Below are positions 33,267 through 44,481 of a stretch of 64,000 nt of DNA, piece after piece. The stretch spans positions 124,001 to 188,000 of the forward strand of contig NZ_QVMV01000007.1 in the NCBI RefSeq assembly GCF_003417465.1, written 5' to 3'. The stretch is from Wenzhouxiangella sp. 15190. Lineage in GTDB: Bacteria > Pseudomonadota > Gammaproteobacteria > Xanthomonadales > Wenzhouxiangellaceae. The position numbers were made by a program, and so were the translations under genes. How positions within the stretch are numbered: the first letter of the stretch is position 1; each line of letters opens with the position of its first letter. The notes under the pieces are model-generated. The model was not told the origin of the DNA. It ran no database searches and saw only the letters and a list, made by a program, of their open reading frames with translations.

Positions 33267-33956
33267 ATGACCGAGCAGCGACGAACCGCACTGGTGACCG
33301 GGGCCAATCGGGGCATTGGCCTCGCTATTGCCCGCGGTCTGGCCGAACGCGACATCCACGTGCTGGCCGGCGCCCGTAGCGTCGACAAAGCGCAGGAGGC
33401 TGTCGGCCAGATCGATGGCTCGGCGACCGGGGTTGCGCTGGATCTGAGCGAGCCCGGCGTGATCAGTGAAACGGCGAACCAGCTGGCCGATCATTACGGA
33501 CCGATCGATATCCTGGTCAACAATGCCGGTGTGCTGGTCAAGGACGACTTCGAGCAGCTGGGGCTGGCCGACTTCGTCCACTCACTGCAGGTGCACCTTA
33601 TCGCCGCATTCGAATTGATCCAGGTGTTGGGCGTGCCCATGAAGGAGCGTGGTTGTGGGCGCATCGTCAACATGACCTCTGGCTGGGGCGCCTTCGCGGA
33701 GAACCTGGAAGGCCCGCCGGCTTACGCCATCAGCAAGGCCGGGCTCAATGCCCTGACGGTCAAGGCAGCGCAGGCCCTGGGCGAGAAAGTGAAGGTCAAT
33801 TCCGCTTGCCCCGGCTGGGTGCGCACCGATATGGGCGGGGATCAGGCGCCGAATTCGGTCCAGCAGGGCGCCGATACCCCGATCTGGCTGGCCACGCTGC
33901 CCGATGACGGCCCGACCGGCGGTTTCTTTCGCAAGCGCCGGCCGATCGACTGGTAG
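33267..33956 (+). CDS. Short-chain dehydrogenase/reductase
   Basis: 229 residues from ATG 33267, with GGAG 6 bases upstream. Classical SDR: the cofactor motif TGANRGIGLA at residues 11-20, DLSEPG, NNAGVL, the catalytic Ser in NMTSGWG, YAISK (Tyr and Lys), and PGWVRTDMGG. ARS after the second strand suggests NADP(H) preference. Similar proteins act as carbonyl or short-chain ketone reductases. The substrate is unknown. Before insertion of the upstream element it would have started about 30 bases after the DUF5694 gene, so the two were probably an operon. Confidence 0.88.
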   Translation: MTEQRRTALVTGANRGIGLAIARGLAERDIHVLAGARSVDKAQEAVGQIDGSATGVALDLSEPGVISETANQLADHYGPIDILVNNAGVLVKDDFEQLGLADFVHSLQVHLIAAFELIQVLGVPMKERGCGRIVNMTSGWGAFAENLEGPPAYAISKAGLNALTVKAAQALGEKVKVNSACPGWVRTDMGGDQAPNSVQQGADTPIWLATLPDDGPTGGFFRKRRPIDW

Positions 33957-33960
33957 CCGC

Positions 33961-35040
33961 TCACTCCGTCCATAGACCCATCTGATCGCCGCTTCTCGTG
34001 GGCGCTCGGAACAGTTCGGTATTCAGCGGCGGCCGGTCGTCGCGGTCCAGGCCGTGGCGCCTGCGCGCGACCCGGAAACGGTTGGCGATCAGTTCGGCGA
34101 CCTGGCCGGCTCCCGTCTGGCGCCGGCCCCAGGTCGGGTCGTAGTCATGTCCGCCGTGCAGTTGCCTTACCAGGCTCATGACGTGGTCGGCGCGCTCCGG
34201 GTAATGAGCGCCTAGCCACTCGCGGAACAAGTCCTTGAGTTCGTGCGGCAGGCGCAGCACCACGTAGCCGGCTCTTGTCGCCCCGGCGTCGGCCGAAGCT
34301 TTCAGGATGGCCTCGATCTCGCGGTCGTTGATGGCAGGAATCACGGGCGCAAACATCACGCCCGGATGGATATCGATGTCGCGCAACTCCGAAAGGATTC
34401 GAAGTCTTGCGTTCGGCGAGGCCGTGCGCGGTTCGAGCGTTCGCTTGAGGTCGTTGTCCAGGGTAGTGATGCTGACCGAGACCGATACGAGGTTGTCGCG
34501 GGCGAGATCGGACAGCACGTCGAGGTCGCGCAAGATGGTCACGCCCTTGGTCAGGATGCTGACCGGGTGGCGGTATTCGACCAGCAGCTCCAGCAGCCGG
34601 CGGGTCAGGCGCAACTCGCGCTCGATCGGCTGGTAGGCGTCGGTATTGATGCCGAGCACGATCGGGCGGCAGTGGTAGCCGGGTTTCCTGAGCTCGGCCT
34701 CGAGCAGTTCGACCGCGTTTTCCTTGTGAAACAGCCGGGTTTCGAAGTCCAGCCCGGGGGAGAGATCCAGGTAGCTGTGCGAGGGTCGGGCGAAGCAGTA
34801 CACGCAGCCGTGCTCGCAGCCGCGATAGGGGTTGATCGATTGCTCGAATGGGACGTCGGGCGAGCCGTTGCGCGAGATGATCGAGCGGGCTCGTTCGGCC
34901 CTTACCGTGGTCCGGAGGGCGGGCAGCTCTTCCAGCTCCCGCGTCCAGCCATCGTCGAGGGATTCGACTCGGTGCATCGAGAAACGGGATTTCGGGTTGG
35001 TCGCGGCACCCCGGCCTTTTGTCTTCCTGTGATATCTCAT
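33961..35040 (-). CDS. Radical SAM protein of the PA0069/SplB-like family
   Basis: 359 residues from ATG 35040 (MRYHRKTKGRG). The 4Fe-4S binding motif CEHGCVYC is at residues 75-82, within NPYRGCEHGCVYCFARPSH. GINTDAYQPIE, ILTKG and ARDNLVSVSVSITTLD follow in the order seen in PA0069-type proteins, which are related to spore photoproduct lyase. The reaction is not established for this family. The frame is open upstream of the ATG, but that extension overlaps the divergent Lon gene and has no family sequence. It converges with the SDR gene. Confidence 0.88.
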   Translation of the reverse strand: MRYHRKTKGRGAATNPKSRFSMHRVESLDDGWTRELEELPALRTTVRAERARSIISRNGSPDVPFEQSINPYRGCEHGCVYCFARPSHSYLDLSPGLDFETRLFHKENAVELLEAELRKPGYHCRPIVLGINTDAYQPIERELRLTRRLLELLVEYRHPVSILTKGVTILRDLDVLSDLARDNLVSVSVSITTLDNDLKRTLEPRTASPNARLRILSELRDIDIHPGVMFAPVIPAINDREIEAILKASADAGATRAGYVVLRLPHELKDLFREWLGAHYPERADHVMSLVRQLHGGHDYDPTWGRRQTGAGQVAELIANRFRVARRRHGLDRDDRPPLNTELFRAPTRSGDQMGLWTE

Positions 35041-35160
35041 GCCAATACTATAAATAAATATAGCAGCAATTTCAGTGCCCGGTTTTTGATCTTTCTTCGC
35101 GCACCGGTGCCGCCGGGACGTTAAAGTAGGCCTATTCGAAGCAGAGACAGGGGATAGTGC

Positions 35161-37566
35161 ATGGCTGATATCGAGCCGCTCGGCGTTGACCAGGTTTATC
35201 GGCGTTGTTCCGAGAAGAGTCTTGAATTCGAAACCACCGATGCACTGGACCCACTCGGAGAGCCGGTCGGGCAAGACCGACTGCTCCAGGCGTTGCGTTT
35301 CGGCACAGGCATCCGGAACCACGGCTTCAATCTGTTTGTGCTCGGCCCTCGCGGCGTCGACCGGCATGCCCTGGTGCGTCGATTCCTGGAAAACCGTGCC
35401 GCCGACGAGCCGGCGCCGCCGGACTGGTGTTATGTCTACAACTTCTCGGAGCCGGACTGCCCACGCGCCCTCCGTCTAAAGGCCGGTGACGGCCGGCGCC
35501 TGCGCCGTGACATGGACGGTTTCATCGAGGAATTGCGTACAGGTGTCGCGGCGGTGTTCGAAAGCGAGGAATACCAGAGCCGGATGCAGGACATCCAGGA
35601 CGAGTTCGAGCAGCGTCAGCAGAAGGGTCTCAGTTCCATCGGCGAGGAGGCCAACGAGTCCGGCATCGCGCTGATTTCCACGCCCGGTGGATTCACGTTG
35701 GCGCCCATGCAAGACGGGGAGGTGCTGGAGCCGGATGAATACGAAAAGCTGCCGGATGACGAGCGCGAGAAGATCGAAGAGAAGGTGGCCGAACTGCAGA
35801 AGAAGCTCCAGCAGGAAATCCAGCGTGTACCCGCACTGCGCAAGGAGCTTCGCAACCGCATTCGTGAGCTCAATGAGGAAATGATCCTGTTCGCCCTGGG
35901 CGGGCCGGTGCGTGAGCTCAAGGACCACTGGTCGCACGAGCCCGACGTGATCGCCCACCTCGATGCGGCCCGCGAGCACGTCGTGGAAAATGCCGAAGCG
36001 CTGCGTGGACGCCGCGGCAGCGGCCCGCCCGAAGAGTTGCTCGAGCGGTTTCGCGTCAACCTGCTTGTCGACAATGCTGAGGCCGAGGGCGCACCGGTGA
36101 TCTACGAAGACCTGCCCACGCACCATCATCTCGTGGGCTGGATCGAACACCAGATGCGCAACGGTGCCCTTTATACCGACGTGTCGATGATTCGTCCGGG
36201 TGCCTTGCATCGGGCCAACGGCGGTTACCTGATTCTCGACGCCCGGCGGGTGCTCTCGCATCCGATGGCCTGGGAAAGCATCAAGCGTGTCCTGTTTTCC
36301 GGTGACGTGCGCATCGAATCGCTTGAGCGGCTCTACGGTCTGGTCAGCACCGCAAGTCTGCAGCCGGAGAACATGCCGGTTTCGGTCAAGGTCGTGCTGG
36401 TGGGCGAGCGGCTTCTGTATTACCTGCTGGCTCATTACGATCCGGATTTCCTCGAACTGTTCAAGGTGGAAGCGGATTTCGCCGATGACATCGAGCGCAG
36501 CGAGGACAATCACATGCTCTACGCGCGCATGCTCGCCTCGCTGGCCAAAAGGACGGAAACGTCGCCACTCGATCGCTCGGCGGTGGCGCGGATGATCGAA
36601 CATGCCAGCCGCCTGGCGGACGACCAGCGCAAGCTCACCGCCGACGACCGGGTGTTGCGCGACGTACTCATGGAAGCCGGTTACTGGGCCGATGAAGCGA
36701 AGTCGCAAGTGGTCACTTCCGAACACGTCCAGCGCGCCATCGATGAGCGAAACGTCCGCGCCGGGCGCCTGCGGCAGGCCAGCCTCGAGCAGATCGGCCG
36801 CGGCACCGTCATGGTCTCGACCAGTGGTGAAACGGTCGCCCAGATCAACGGGTTGTCGGTTATCCAGCTCGGCGATTTCCGTTTCGGCCGCCCGTCGCGC
36901 ATCACGGCAACCGCGCGGCCCGGTCACGGGCAGGTGGTGGACATCGAGCGCGAGGTCGAACTCGGCGGGCCCATTCACAGCAAGGGTGTGCTGATCCTGT
37001 CGCGCTTTATCGCCAGCCGTTATGCGGCCGAGAGCGAGTTGTCCCTTTCGGGTAGCATCGTTTTCGAGCAGTCCTATGGCGGCGTCGACGGTGATTCGGC
37101 CTCCCTGGCCGAGTGCTGCGTGTTGCTGTCAGCCATTTCCGGCGTGCCGCTCCGGCAACATCTGTCGGTGACCGGTTCGGTCAATCAGCACGGCCTTGTC
37201 CAGGCCGTTGGCGGCATCAGCGAGAAGGTCGAAGGTTTCTTCGACGTCTGCTGCCAGGCCGGCGAGCTCGATGGTCACGGCGTACTGGTGCCGGCGGCCA
37301 ACGTGGAGCACCTGATGGTAAAGCCCGAAGTGCGTGAGGCCGTGGCCGACGGTCGGTTCCGGATCTACCCGGTCGACAACGTCGACGAGGCACTCGAACT
37401 TTTGACCGGTCTTGCTGCCGGGGAACTCGACAAGGATGGCAGTTTCCCGGAAGACAGCTTCAATCGTCGGGTGGCCGATCGACTGAAAGAGTTTGCACGT
37501 ATTGCCCGCAAATCCCGCGGCAAGGGTGATGCGAACGGGGAAGGCGATGGGGAAGAGAACGGATAG
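35161..37566 (+). CDS. Lon-related ATP-dependent protease (AAA_32/LonB-like)
   Basis: 801 residues. The N-terminal half carries an AAA_32-type module (FNLFVLGPRGVDRHALVRRF, a Walker A variant without the usual GKS) and a coiled region at about 125-245. A second AAA region has HRANGGYLILDARRVL. The C-terminal protease domain has the Ser-Lys dyad: Ser646 in GDSASLAECC and Lys689 in GGISEKVEGF, spaced 43 residues as in Lon. It probably degrades damaged or specific proteins in the cytoplasm. The degenerate Walker A in the first AAA module is typical of this subfamily. A Usp gene overlaps its 3' end. Confidence 0.9.
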   Translation: MADIEPLGVDQVYRRCSEKSLEFETTDALDPLGEPVGQDRLLQALRFGTGIRNHGFNLFVLGPRGVDRHALVRRFLENRAADEPAPPDWCYVYNFSEPDCPRALRLKAGDGRRLRRDMDGFIEELRTGVAAVFESEEYQSRMQDIQDEFEQRQQKGLSSIGEEANESGIALISTPGGFTLAPMQDGEVLEPDEYEKLPDDEREKIEEKVAELQKKLQQEIQRVPALRKELRNRIRELNEEMILFALGGPVRELKDHWSHEPDVIAHLDAAREHVVENAEALRGRRGSGPPEELLERFRVNLLVDNAEAEGAPVIYEDLPTHHHLVGWIEHQMRNGALYTDVSMIRPGALHRANGGYLILDARRVLSHPMAWESIKRVLFSGDVRIESLERLYGLVSTASLQPENMPVSVKVVLVGERLLYYLLAHYDPDFLELFKVEADFADDIERSEDNHMLYARMLASLAKRTETSPLDRSAVARMIEHASRLADDQRKLTADDRVLRDVLMEAGYWADEAKSQVVTSEHVQRAIDERNVRAGRLRQASLEQIGRGTVMVSTSGETVAQINGLSVIQLGDFRFGRPSRITATARPGHGQVVDIEREVELGGPIHSKGVLILSRFIASRYAAESELSLSGSIVFEQSYGGVDGDSASLAECCVLLSAISGVPLRQHLSVTGSVNQHGLVQAVGGISEKVEGFFDVCCQAGELDGHGVLVPAANVEHLMVKPEVREAVADGRFRIYPVDNVDEALELLTGLAAGELDKDGSFPEDSFNRRVADRLKEFARIARKSRGKGDANGEGDGEENG

Positions 37567-38410
37567 CGCCAGGACCGACGGGCTCCGGCCTTCCCGTGTC
37601 GTCGTCCTGATCGATGCCTCCCCCGATGCCCTGTACGCGTTGGAAGCGGCAGTGGAACTGGCCGCCCGTCACGAGGCGCCGCTGTTGGCGGTTTCGGTCG
37701 AGGAGCCCGAGCGCGCCCGGAGCGCGGGGTTTCCCTTCGCCCACGAGGTAGGCGCGCTCTCCGGTGCGATTCGGCGCATCGACGAAACCCTGTTGAACCG
37801 GCGGCGCGAGAGTGGTCCGCTTTCCATTCGCCGCACCATCGAGACCGCGGCCGACCAGGCTGGCGTTGCCTGGGAGCTGGTCGTGGTACACGGGCACCTG
37901 GTCGAGGAGGTGCTTGCATTGTCCGGTCCCGGAGACCTGCTGATGCTCGGAAGAGTGGGATGGTCGGCACGTCTTGGGCGCAGGCTTGGTGGTACAGCGA
38001 TGAAGCTGGCTCGTCAATCGGTCGGCACCGTGCATATCTGTTCCGCCGACCCCGTGCGCCAACGAGGGCGAATCGCGGTCCTTATCGAGGATGGCGATTC
38101 GGCCCGGGCGGTGCTCACGGCAGCAGCCGGTCGAGCCCGAATGAGTGGGCGCGAACTGGTTGCGCTTTTTGCACCCCAGGTTCGAGAGACCGCCGCCGAG
38201 ATCTTGTCCAGGCTGTTCGGAAAGGAAGATCCCAGGTGCTGCCTGCGGGCACTTCAGACCACGGGTACCGGGGAATTGTTGCGAGTTCTGGCCGAGGAGC
38301 GAGCCGTCGAACTGGTGGTCGGGCGTGGCGGCGCCTGGCTGAACTCGCCGGCGGCCGACCGCCTGCTTACCTACTGGCGAATGCCCGTGCTGGTTACGCC
38401 CGCCGACTGA
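37547..38410 (+). CDS. Universal stress protein-like protein (tandem Usp domains)
   Basis: 287 residues from ATG 37547 (MGKRTDSARTDG), overlapping the protease gene by 20 bases. The first half (VVVLIDASPDALYALEAAVELAA ... GDLLMLGRVGWSARLGRRLGG) follows the UspA plan of a nucleotide-binding sandwich. The second half (GRIAVLIEDGDSARAVLTAAAG ... ELVVGRGGAWLNSPAADRLL) repeats it in weaker form. The ATP-binding G-2x-G-9x-G(S/T) motif is only partly kept. Overlap with a Lon-like protease suggests a shared stress role. Family call moderate. Confidence 0.7.
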   Translation: MGKRTDSARTDGLRPSRVVVLIDASPDALYALEAAVELAARHEAPLLAVSVEEPERARSAGFPFAHEVGALSGAIRRIDETLLNRRRESGPLSIRRTIETAADQAGVAWELVVVHGHLVEEVLALSGPGDLLMLGRVGWSARLGRRLGGTAMKLARQSVGTVHICSADPVRQRGRIAVLIEDGDSARAVLTAAAGRARMSGRELVALFAPQVRETAAEILSRLFGKEDPRCCLRALQTTGTGELLRVLAEERAVELVVGRGGAWLNSPAADRLLTYWRMPVLVTPAD

Positions 38411-38418
38411 AGCCGGCG

Positions 38419-38425
<7 letters not shown>
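38404..38425. terminator. Hairpin joining converging stop codons
   Basis: CGACTGA and TCAGTCG pair perfectly around an eight-base loop (AGCCGGCG). The TGA stop of the Usp gene and the TCA (reverse TGA) of the LysC-LysA gene lie in the two arms. No T-run is present, so it is a candidate bidirectional terminator only. Confidence 0.4.
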
Positions 38426-41013
<2,588 letters not shown>

Positions 41014-41158
41014 TAGGATATGCCGTTAATAAAGCTCTGATCCAATTAAGGGGAGATTCGCCGTGCCCGAAAAAATCAGCTATTCTGACCAAAAACACGG
41101 TAGGGGCCGGCCCGCGTACGGGGCGTGATTCCCCGGGATTTTACGCGATAGAGCCATA

Positions 41159-41959
41159 ATGAGCAGCGTCACGCAAGAGACGGGGAGCAGGCGTTCGGCT
41201 TCGGTCAGCGATATCGGGCGCGTCCGCAGGGAAAACCAGGATGCCGTCCTGGCCGACGATGAACTGGGTCTGTGGTTGGTGGCAGACGGCATGGGCGGAC
41301 ATGCCGGCGGTGCACGTGCCAGCACCATTGCCCGCGATACGGTTCGCGAGCGAATCTCGAGCGGTGCCGATCTGGCCGGTGCGGTCCTGGCGGCTCACGA
41401 GGCGATTCGTTCCGAGCAGCTCGACAACCCCGAATACAACGACATGGGTACGACCATTGTCGCCCTGGCCGAACAGAAGCGTCATTACGAGATCTGCTGG
41501 GTCGGCGATAGCCGCGCGTACAGAATCTCTCCCCGCCAGAACCGCTTCGAAATGCTCACGAGCGATCATAATGTTGCCGGTGTCCTGGTCGCTTCCGGTG
41601 CGCTCACGCCCGATGAGGCAACCCGTCATCCGCAGCGGCATGTGTTGACCGATTGCCTCGGACTGGCCGGTGAAGAGGCGCCGCGTGTCGATATCGTCGA
41701 AGGCGAGTGGCGGCCCGGCGACATGATTCTTCTTTGCTCCGACGGGCTGTCGGGGGAGCTCGGAGACGGTGAGATGGAACGCATCGTGCGATCGGCGGGT
41801 GAGACCGATGCCCAGGGCCTCGTCGATACCCTGCTTCAGGACGCCCTGGCCTCGGGTGCCCACGATAACGTGTCGGTCGTTGTGGTGGCGGCACCGCAGG
41901 AAGCGATCCATCCCCAACGCCCGCGTTGGAAGTGGCCATTCGGACGACGCTCCGGGTAG
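41159..41959 (+). CDS. PP2C-type Ser/Thr protein phosphatase
   Basis: 266 residues. Metal-binding PP2C motifs appear in order: RRENQDAVL, VADGMGGHAGG, LLCSDGLSGELGD and the final HDNVSVVVV. The core starts at about residue 15 (SVSDIGRVRRENQD) like Stp1/PrpC, and it is cytoplasmic with no membrane segment. It dephosphorylates Ser/Thr-phosphorylated proteins. An FHA-domain gene follows 27 bases downstream on the same strand, the usual reader partner. No Hanks-type kinase is in the window. Confidence 0.92.
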   Translation: MSSVTQETGSRRSASVSDIGRVRRENQDAVLADDELGLWLVADGMGGHAGGARASTIARDTVRERISSGADLAGAVLAAHEAIRSEQLDNPEYNDMGTTIVALAEQKRHYEICWVGDSRAYRISPRQNRFEMLTSDHNVAGVLVASGALTPDEATRHPQRHVLTDCLGLAGEEAPRVDIVEGEWRPGDMILLCSDGLSGELGDGEMERIVRSAGETDAQGLVDTLLQDALASGAHDNVSVVVVAAPQEAIHPQRPRWKWPFGRRSG

Positions 41960-41986
41960 AATGGTGACGACACGGAGGGAACAGTC

Positions 41987-42502
41987 ATGAGTCGTGAAAG
42001 TGGTCGATCAAGCCACAAGGATCAAGGCCCCCAGGGCACCCAGGTCTTCAGCCGCGATGAAGTCAACCAGCTTCTCCAGGAGACTTCCGATGAGCCGAGT
42101 TCGGGTTCCCGTGCGGAACTGACCGGAGTGAGCAGCGCTGTCAGCGGCCAGTCATTCGCGCTGAGCACAACACGCCTCATTGTCGGCCGGGCTGACAACT
42201 GCGATCTCCGCCTCGAGGATTCCAGCGTCTCTTCCGAACATGCCCGCCTTGTGAAGGATTCGGCGGGCTGGCGGGTCGTCAACCTGCTGTCGACCAACGG
42301 CACCTTCGTCAATGACCGAAAGATTTCGAGTTCGGGCATTTCGAACGGAGATCGAATCCGCTTCGGCCGCGTCGAATTCCGTCTCTATGATCCCGACGAG
42401 GCCGCTTCGACGGAAAGCGGAAAGTCCAGCTGGTTGCCCTGGGTGGCTGTGGCCGTTGCCGTTGCGGCGGTTGCAGCCGCTGTTGTGTGGGTGATTCAGT
42501 AA
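41987..42502 (+). CDS. FHA-domain protein with a C-terminal membrane anchor
   Basis: 171 residues. The FHA domain spans about 55-135 with the pThr-binding residues in LIVGRADNCDLRL, VSSEHARL and STNGTFVN. Residues 148-171 form one hydrophobic segment (WLPWVAVAVAVAAVAAAVVW), making a tail-anchored inner-membrane protein. Thr18 in GTQVFSRDEV resembles the phosphothreonine site of GarA-type FHA proteins (T..VF before acidic residues), which fold back on the FHA when phosphorylated. Adjacent to the PP2C gene, it is a likely phospho-reader whose state the phosphatase resets. Confidence 0.88.
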   Translation: MSRESGRSSHKDQGPQGTQVFSRDEVNQLLQETSDEPSSGSRAELTGVSSAVSGQSFALSTTRLIVGRADNCDLRLEDSSVSSEHARLVKDSAGWRVVNLLSTNGTFVNDRKISSSGISNGDRIRFGRVEFRLYDPDEAASTESGKSSWLPWVAVAVAVAAVAAAVVWVIQ

Positions 42503-42531
42503 AAAAGCTACCTGCCCGGCGACAGGTGGTT
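42501..42531 (-). terminator. Rho-independent terminator of the crp-like gene
   Basis: On the minus strand a nine-base stem (CCACCTGTC with GGGCAGGTAG, GU pairs allowed) around GCC is followed by AGC and six T. It lies 20 bases past the regulator's stop codon and abuts the stop of the FHA gene. Confidence 0.7.
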
Positions 42532-42551
42532 TCGCGGCGAGCCGCCATCAA

Positions 42552-43220
42552 TCAGCCGGGCGCACCCTTGTAAGTGCCGATAACGACCACCGTCTTGCCG
42601 GAAGCCCGAATCATGCCCTCTTCCTCGAGGTTCTTCATGACGCGCCCGGCCATCTCCCGTGAGCAACCCACGATCCGGCTCAGTTCCTGACGCGTGATCT
42701 TGATCTGCGTACCCTCCGGGTGCGAAATCGCGTCCGGCTCGCTGCACAGATCGATCAGGGTTTTTGCGACCCGTCCCTGGGTATCGAGAAATGCCAGGTG
42801 GTAAACCTTGCGGCGGGCGTAGAGCAGGCGCTGCGCCAGTTTCGAGCCGATGGCCGTGAGGATGTCGATGGCGTGCTCGCGCAAATCGCCTTCCAGGGCC
42901 TGGCGGAGACGTTCGTAGGAGACTTCGGCGACTTCGCACTTGCTACGGGTCCGCACCAGCGACTCGCGCTTCGCCGGCTTCATGAACAGCCCCATTTCGC
43001 CGATGAAGTCACCGGGATTGAGATAGCTGAGAATGAGTTCTCGACCGTCCTCGCCTTCGGTGGAGACCGATACCGATCCCTCGATGATGTACAGCAGGGT
43101 ATCGCTGGCATCGCCCGGTCGCATGATGGTTGTCTTGGCCGGGAAGTGCTGGCGCTGACAGATGGCGAGAAAGCGGTCCATGGCCTCTCGGTCAATCGGG
43201 TAGAACTGGAAATCTCTCAT
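42552..43220 (-). CDS. crp: CRP-family transcriptional regulator (Vfr/Clp-like)
   Basis: 222 residues. The cyclic-nucleotide-binding barrel spans about 10-120 (PGDASDTLLYIIEGSVSVS; GDFIGEMGLF with the phosphate-binding Gly-Glu, although the usual Arg-Ser lies in ..KRESLVRT). The long dimer helix follows. The winged HTH at about 165-205 contains ITRQELSRIVGCSREMAGRVMKNL. In Pseudomonas (Vfr) this regulator responds to cAMP, in Xanthomonas (Clp) to c-di-GMP; the ligand here is uncertain. A GGDEF-EAL protein in the same window would be a partner if it is the latter. Its own terminator follows. Confidence 0.92.
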   Translation of the reverse strand: MRDFQFYPIDREAMDRFLAICQRQHFPAKTTIMRPGDASDTLLYIIEGSVSVSTEGEDGRELILSYLNPGDFIGEMGLFMKPAKRESLVRTRSKCEVAEVSYERLRQALEGDLREHAIDILTAIGSKLAQRLLYARRKVYHLAFLDTQGRVAKTLIDLCSEPDAISHPEGTQIKITRQELSRIVGCSREMAGRVMKNLEEEGMIRASGKTVVVIGTYKGAPG

Positions 43221-43461
43221 CGCGTCTTCTTGTGGTATTTGGTAATGAATGCTTCCCTTTCCAGCGACCGCGCTTCATGCGCCGACTTGGGGGCCGCTGC
43301 GCGGTGTCGTGTCAGCAATTCTGCCCTCGGCTCGTGACGGACGTCAAACCCGCGGTGCCGGCTTGTCGGGCAGTGTAGCGGATTTCGGGGTGGAAACGGG
43401 GCTGGTCGATGGTTGATAATTGCGGCCCTTCAAACGGCGCCGGGTACAGGATATCTAGAAT

Positions 43462-44253
43462 ATGGTTTCACGCCGCATCAAGCTGCACGGATTCAACAAT
43501 CTGACCAAGGCGCTCAGCTTCAATATCTACGATCTGTGTTTCGCAACCTCGGCGGGACAGCGTGAGGACTACATCGCCTACATCGACGAGGCCTACAATG
43601 CCGAGCGACTCACGCAGATCCTGACTGACGTCTCGAACATCATCGGCGCCGACATTCTCAACATTGCCCGCCAGGACTACGAGCCCCAGGGCGCAAGCGT
43701 GACCATGTTGATCGCCGAGGAGCCGGTCGACGATGCCGGCGACGCCGCTTCGGCGGTACCGGGTCCGTTGCCCGAGTCGGTGGTCGGGCATCTCGACAAG
43801 TCTCACATCACGGTCCACACCTACCCGGAAAGCCATCCACACGACGGCATTTGCACGTTCCGGGCCGACATCGACGTGGCGACCTGCGGCGTGATCTCGC
43901 CGCTGAAGGCGCTCAACTACCTCATCCACAGCTTCGAATCGGACATCGTCACGGTCGATTACCGGGTGCGTGGTTTTACCCGTGACGTACGCGGCCGCAA
44001 GCATTTCATCGACCACAAGATCACCTCCATCCAGGACTACTTCAGCCGGGACACGAAGAAGGCCTACGAGATGATCGACGTCAATGTCTACCAGGAAAAC
44101 CTCTTTCACACCAAGATGCGGCTGAAGGACTTCGACCTGGACAACTACCTTTTCGGCATCAACGCCGAGGACCTCGAAAGGCGCGAGCGCAATGGCATTG
44201 AAAAGCGCATGCGCAAGGAGATGCAGGAGTTGTTCTATGGGAGGAATTTGTAG
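43462..44253 (+). CDS. speD: S-adenosylmethionine decarboxylase proenzyme
   Basis: 263 residues, the size of the E. coli-type enzyme. The self-cleavage site is Ser114 in [12 protein letters not shown], where backbone serinolysis makes the pyruvoyl cofactor. [16 protein letters not shown] at the N-terminus and [12 protein letters not shown] are family signatures. Decarboxylated SAM supplies the aminopropyl group for spermidine. The gene is alone on its strand; the second palindromic element begins within five bases of its stop codon and may act as its 3' end. Confidence 0.95.
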   Translation: MVSRRIKLHGFNNLTKALSFNIYDLCFATSAGQREDYIAYIDEAYNAERLTQILTDVSNIIGADILNIARQDYEPQGASVTMLIAEEPVDDAGDAASAVPGPLPESVVGHLDKSHITVHTYPESHPHDGICTFRADIDVATCGVISPLKALNYLIHSFESDIVTVDYRVRGFTRDVRGRKHFIDHKITSIQDYFSRDTKKAYEMIDVNVYQENLFHTKMRLKDFDLDNYLFGINAEDLERRERNGIEKRMRKEMQELFYGRNL

Positions 44254-44257
44254 GGCC

Positions 44258-44471
44258 GCGATCGGGGCGAGGCCTGTTGTCGCTCGTGCGACTTGCTCAG
44301 CCGCGAACGATTCGCGGCTGAGTTCCCTGTGGTGCTCGGGCCAGTCGGGCTCCGCCTCAACTCACACTGGGCCTGCCGGCCCAGTGCTCAAACATCGGCG
44401 GAGCTTTTTCCGACTGGCCCTGCGCTCCTCGGCTGCGTCGAAGTCGCGACAACAGACCTCGCCCCGATCGC
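44258..44471. mobile_element. 214-bp palindromic element with 26-bp terminal inverted repeats and internal hairpins
   Basis: Arms 44258-44283 and 44446-44471 (starting GCGATCGGGGCGAGG) pair with a single mismatch over 26 bases. Inside are a perfect 12-bp stem (44296-44307 with 44311-44322, 3-base loop) and a long composite arm: 44338-44348 with 44410-44420 (11 bp), 44349-44356 with 44397-44404 (8 bp) and 44365-44373 with 44378-44386 (9 bp), all perfect. The layout is again a three-way junction like 32959-33238, but with unrelated terminal sequence. Direct repeats at its borders are not obvious, so it could be a MITE, a REP/BIME-like element or a structured RNA. Confidence 0.65.
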
Positions 44472-44481
44472 TACCGGTTAG

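Noticed and set aside
43221-43461. Gap between the CRP-like gene and speD checked for CRP sites or a riboswitch
   Set aside because: No clear TGTGA-type palindrome or conserved leader fold was visible by eye.
44258-44471. Element considered as a simple speD terminator
   Set aside because: Far larger than a terminator, with multi-branched symmetry and no T-run after the outer stem.
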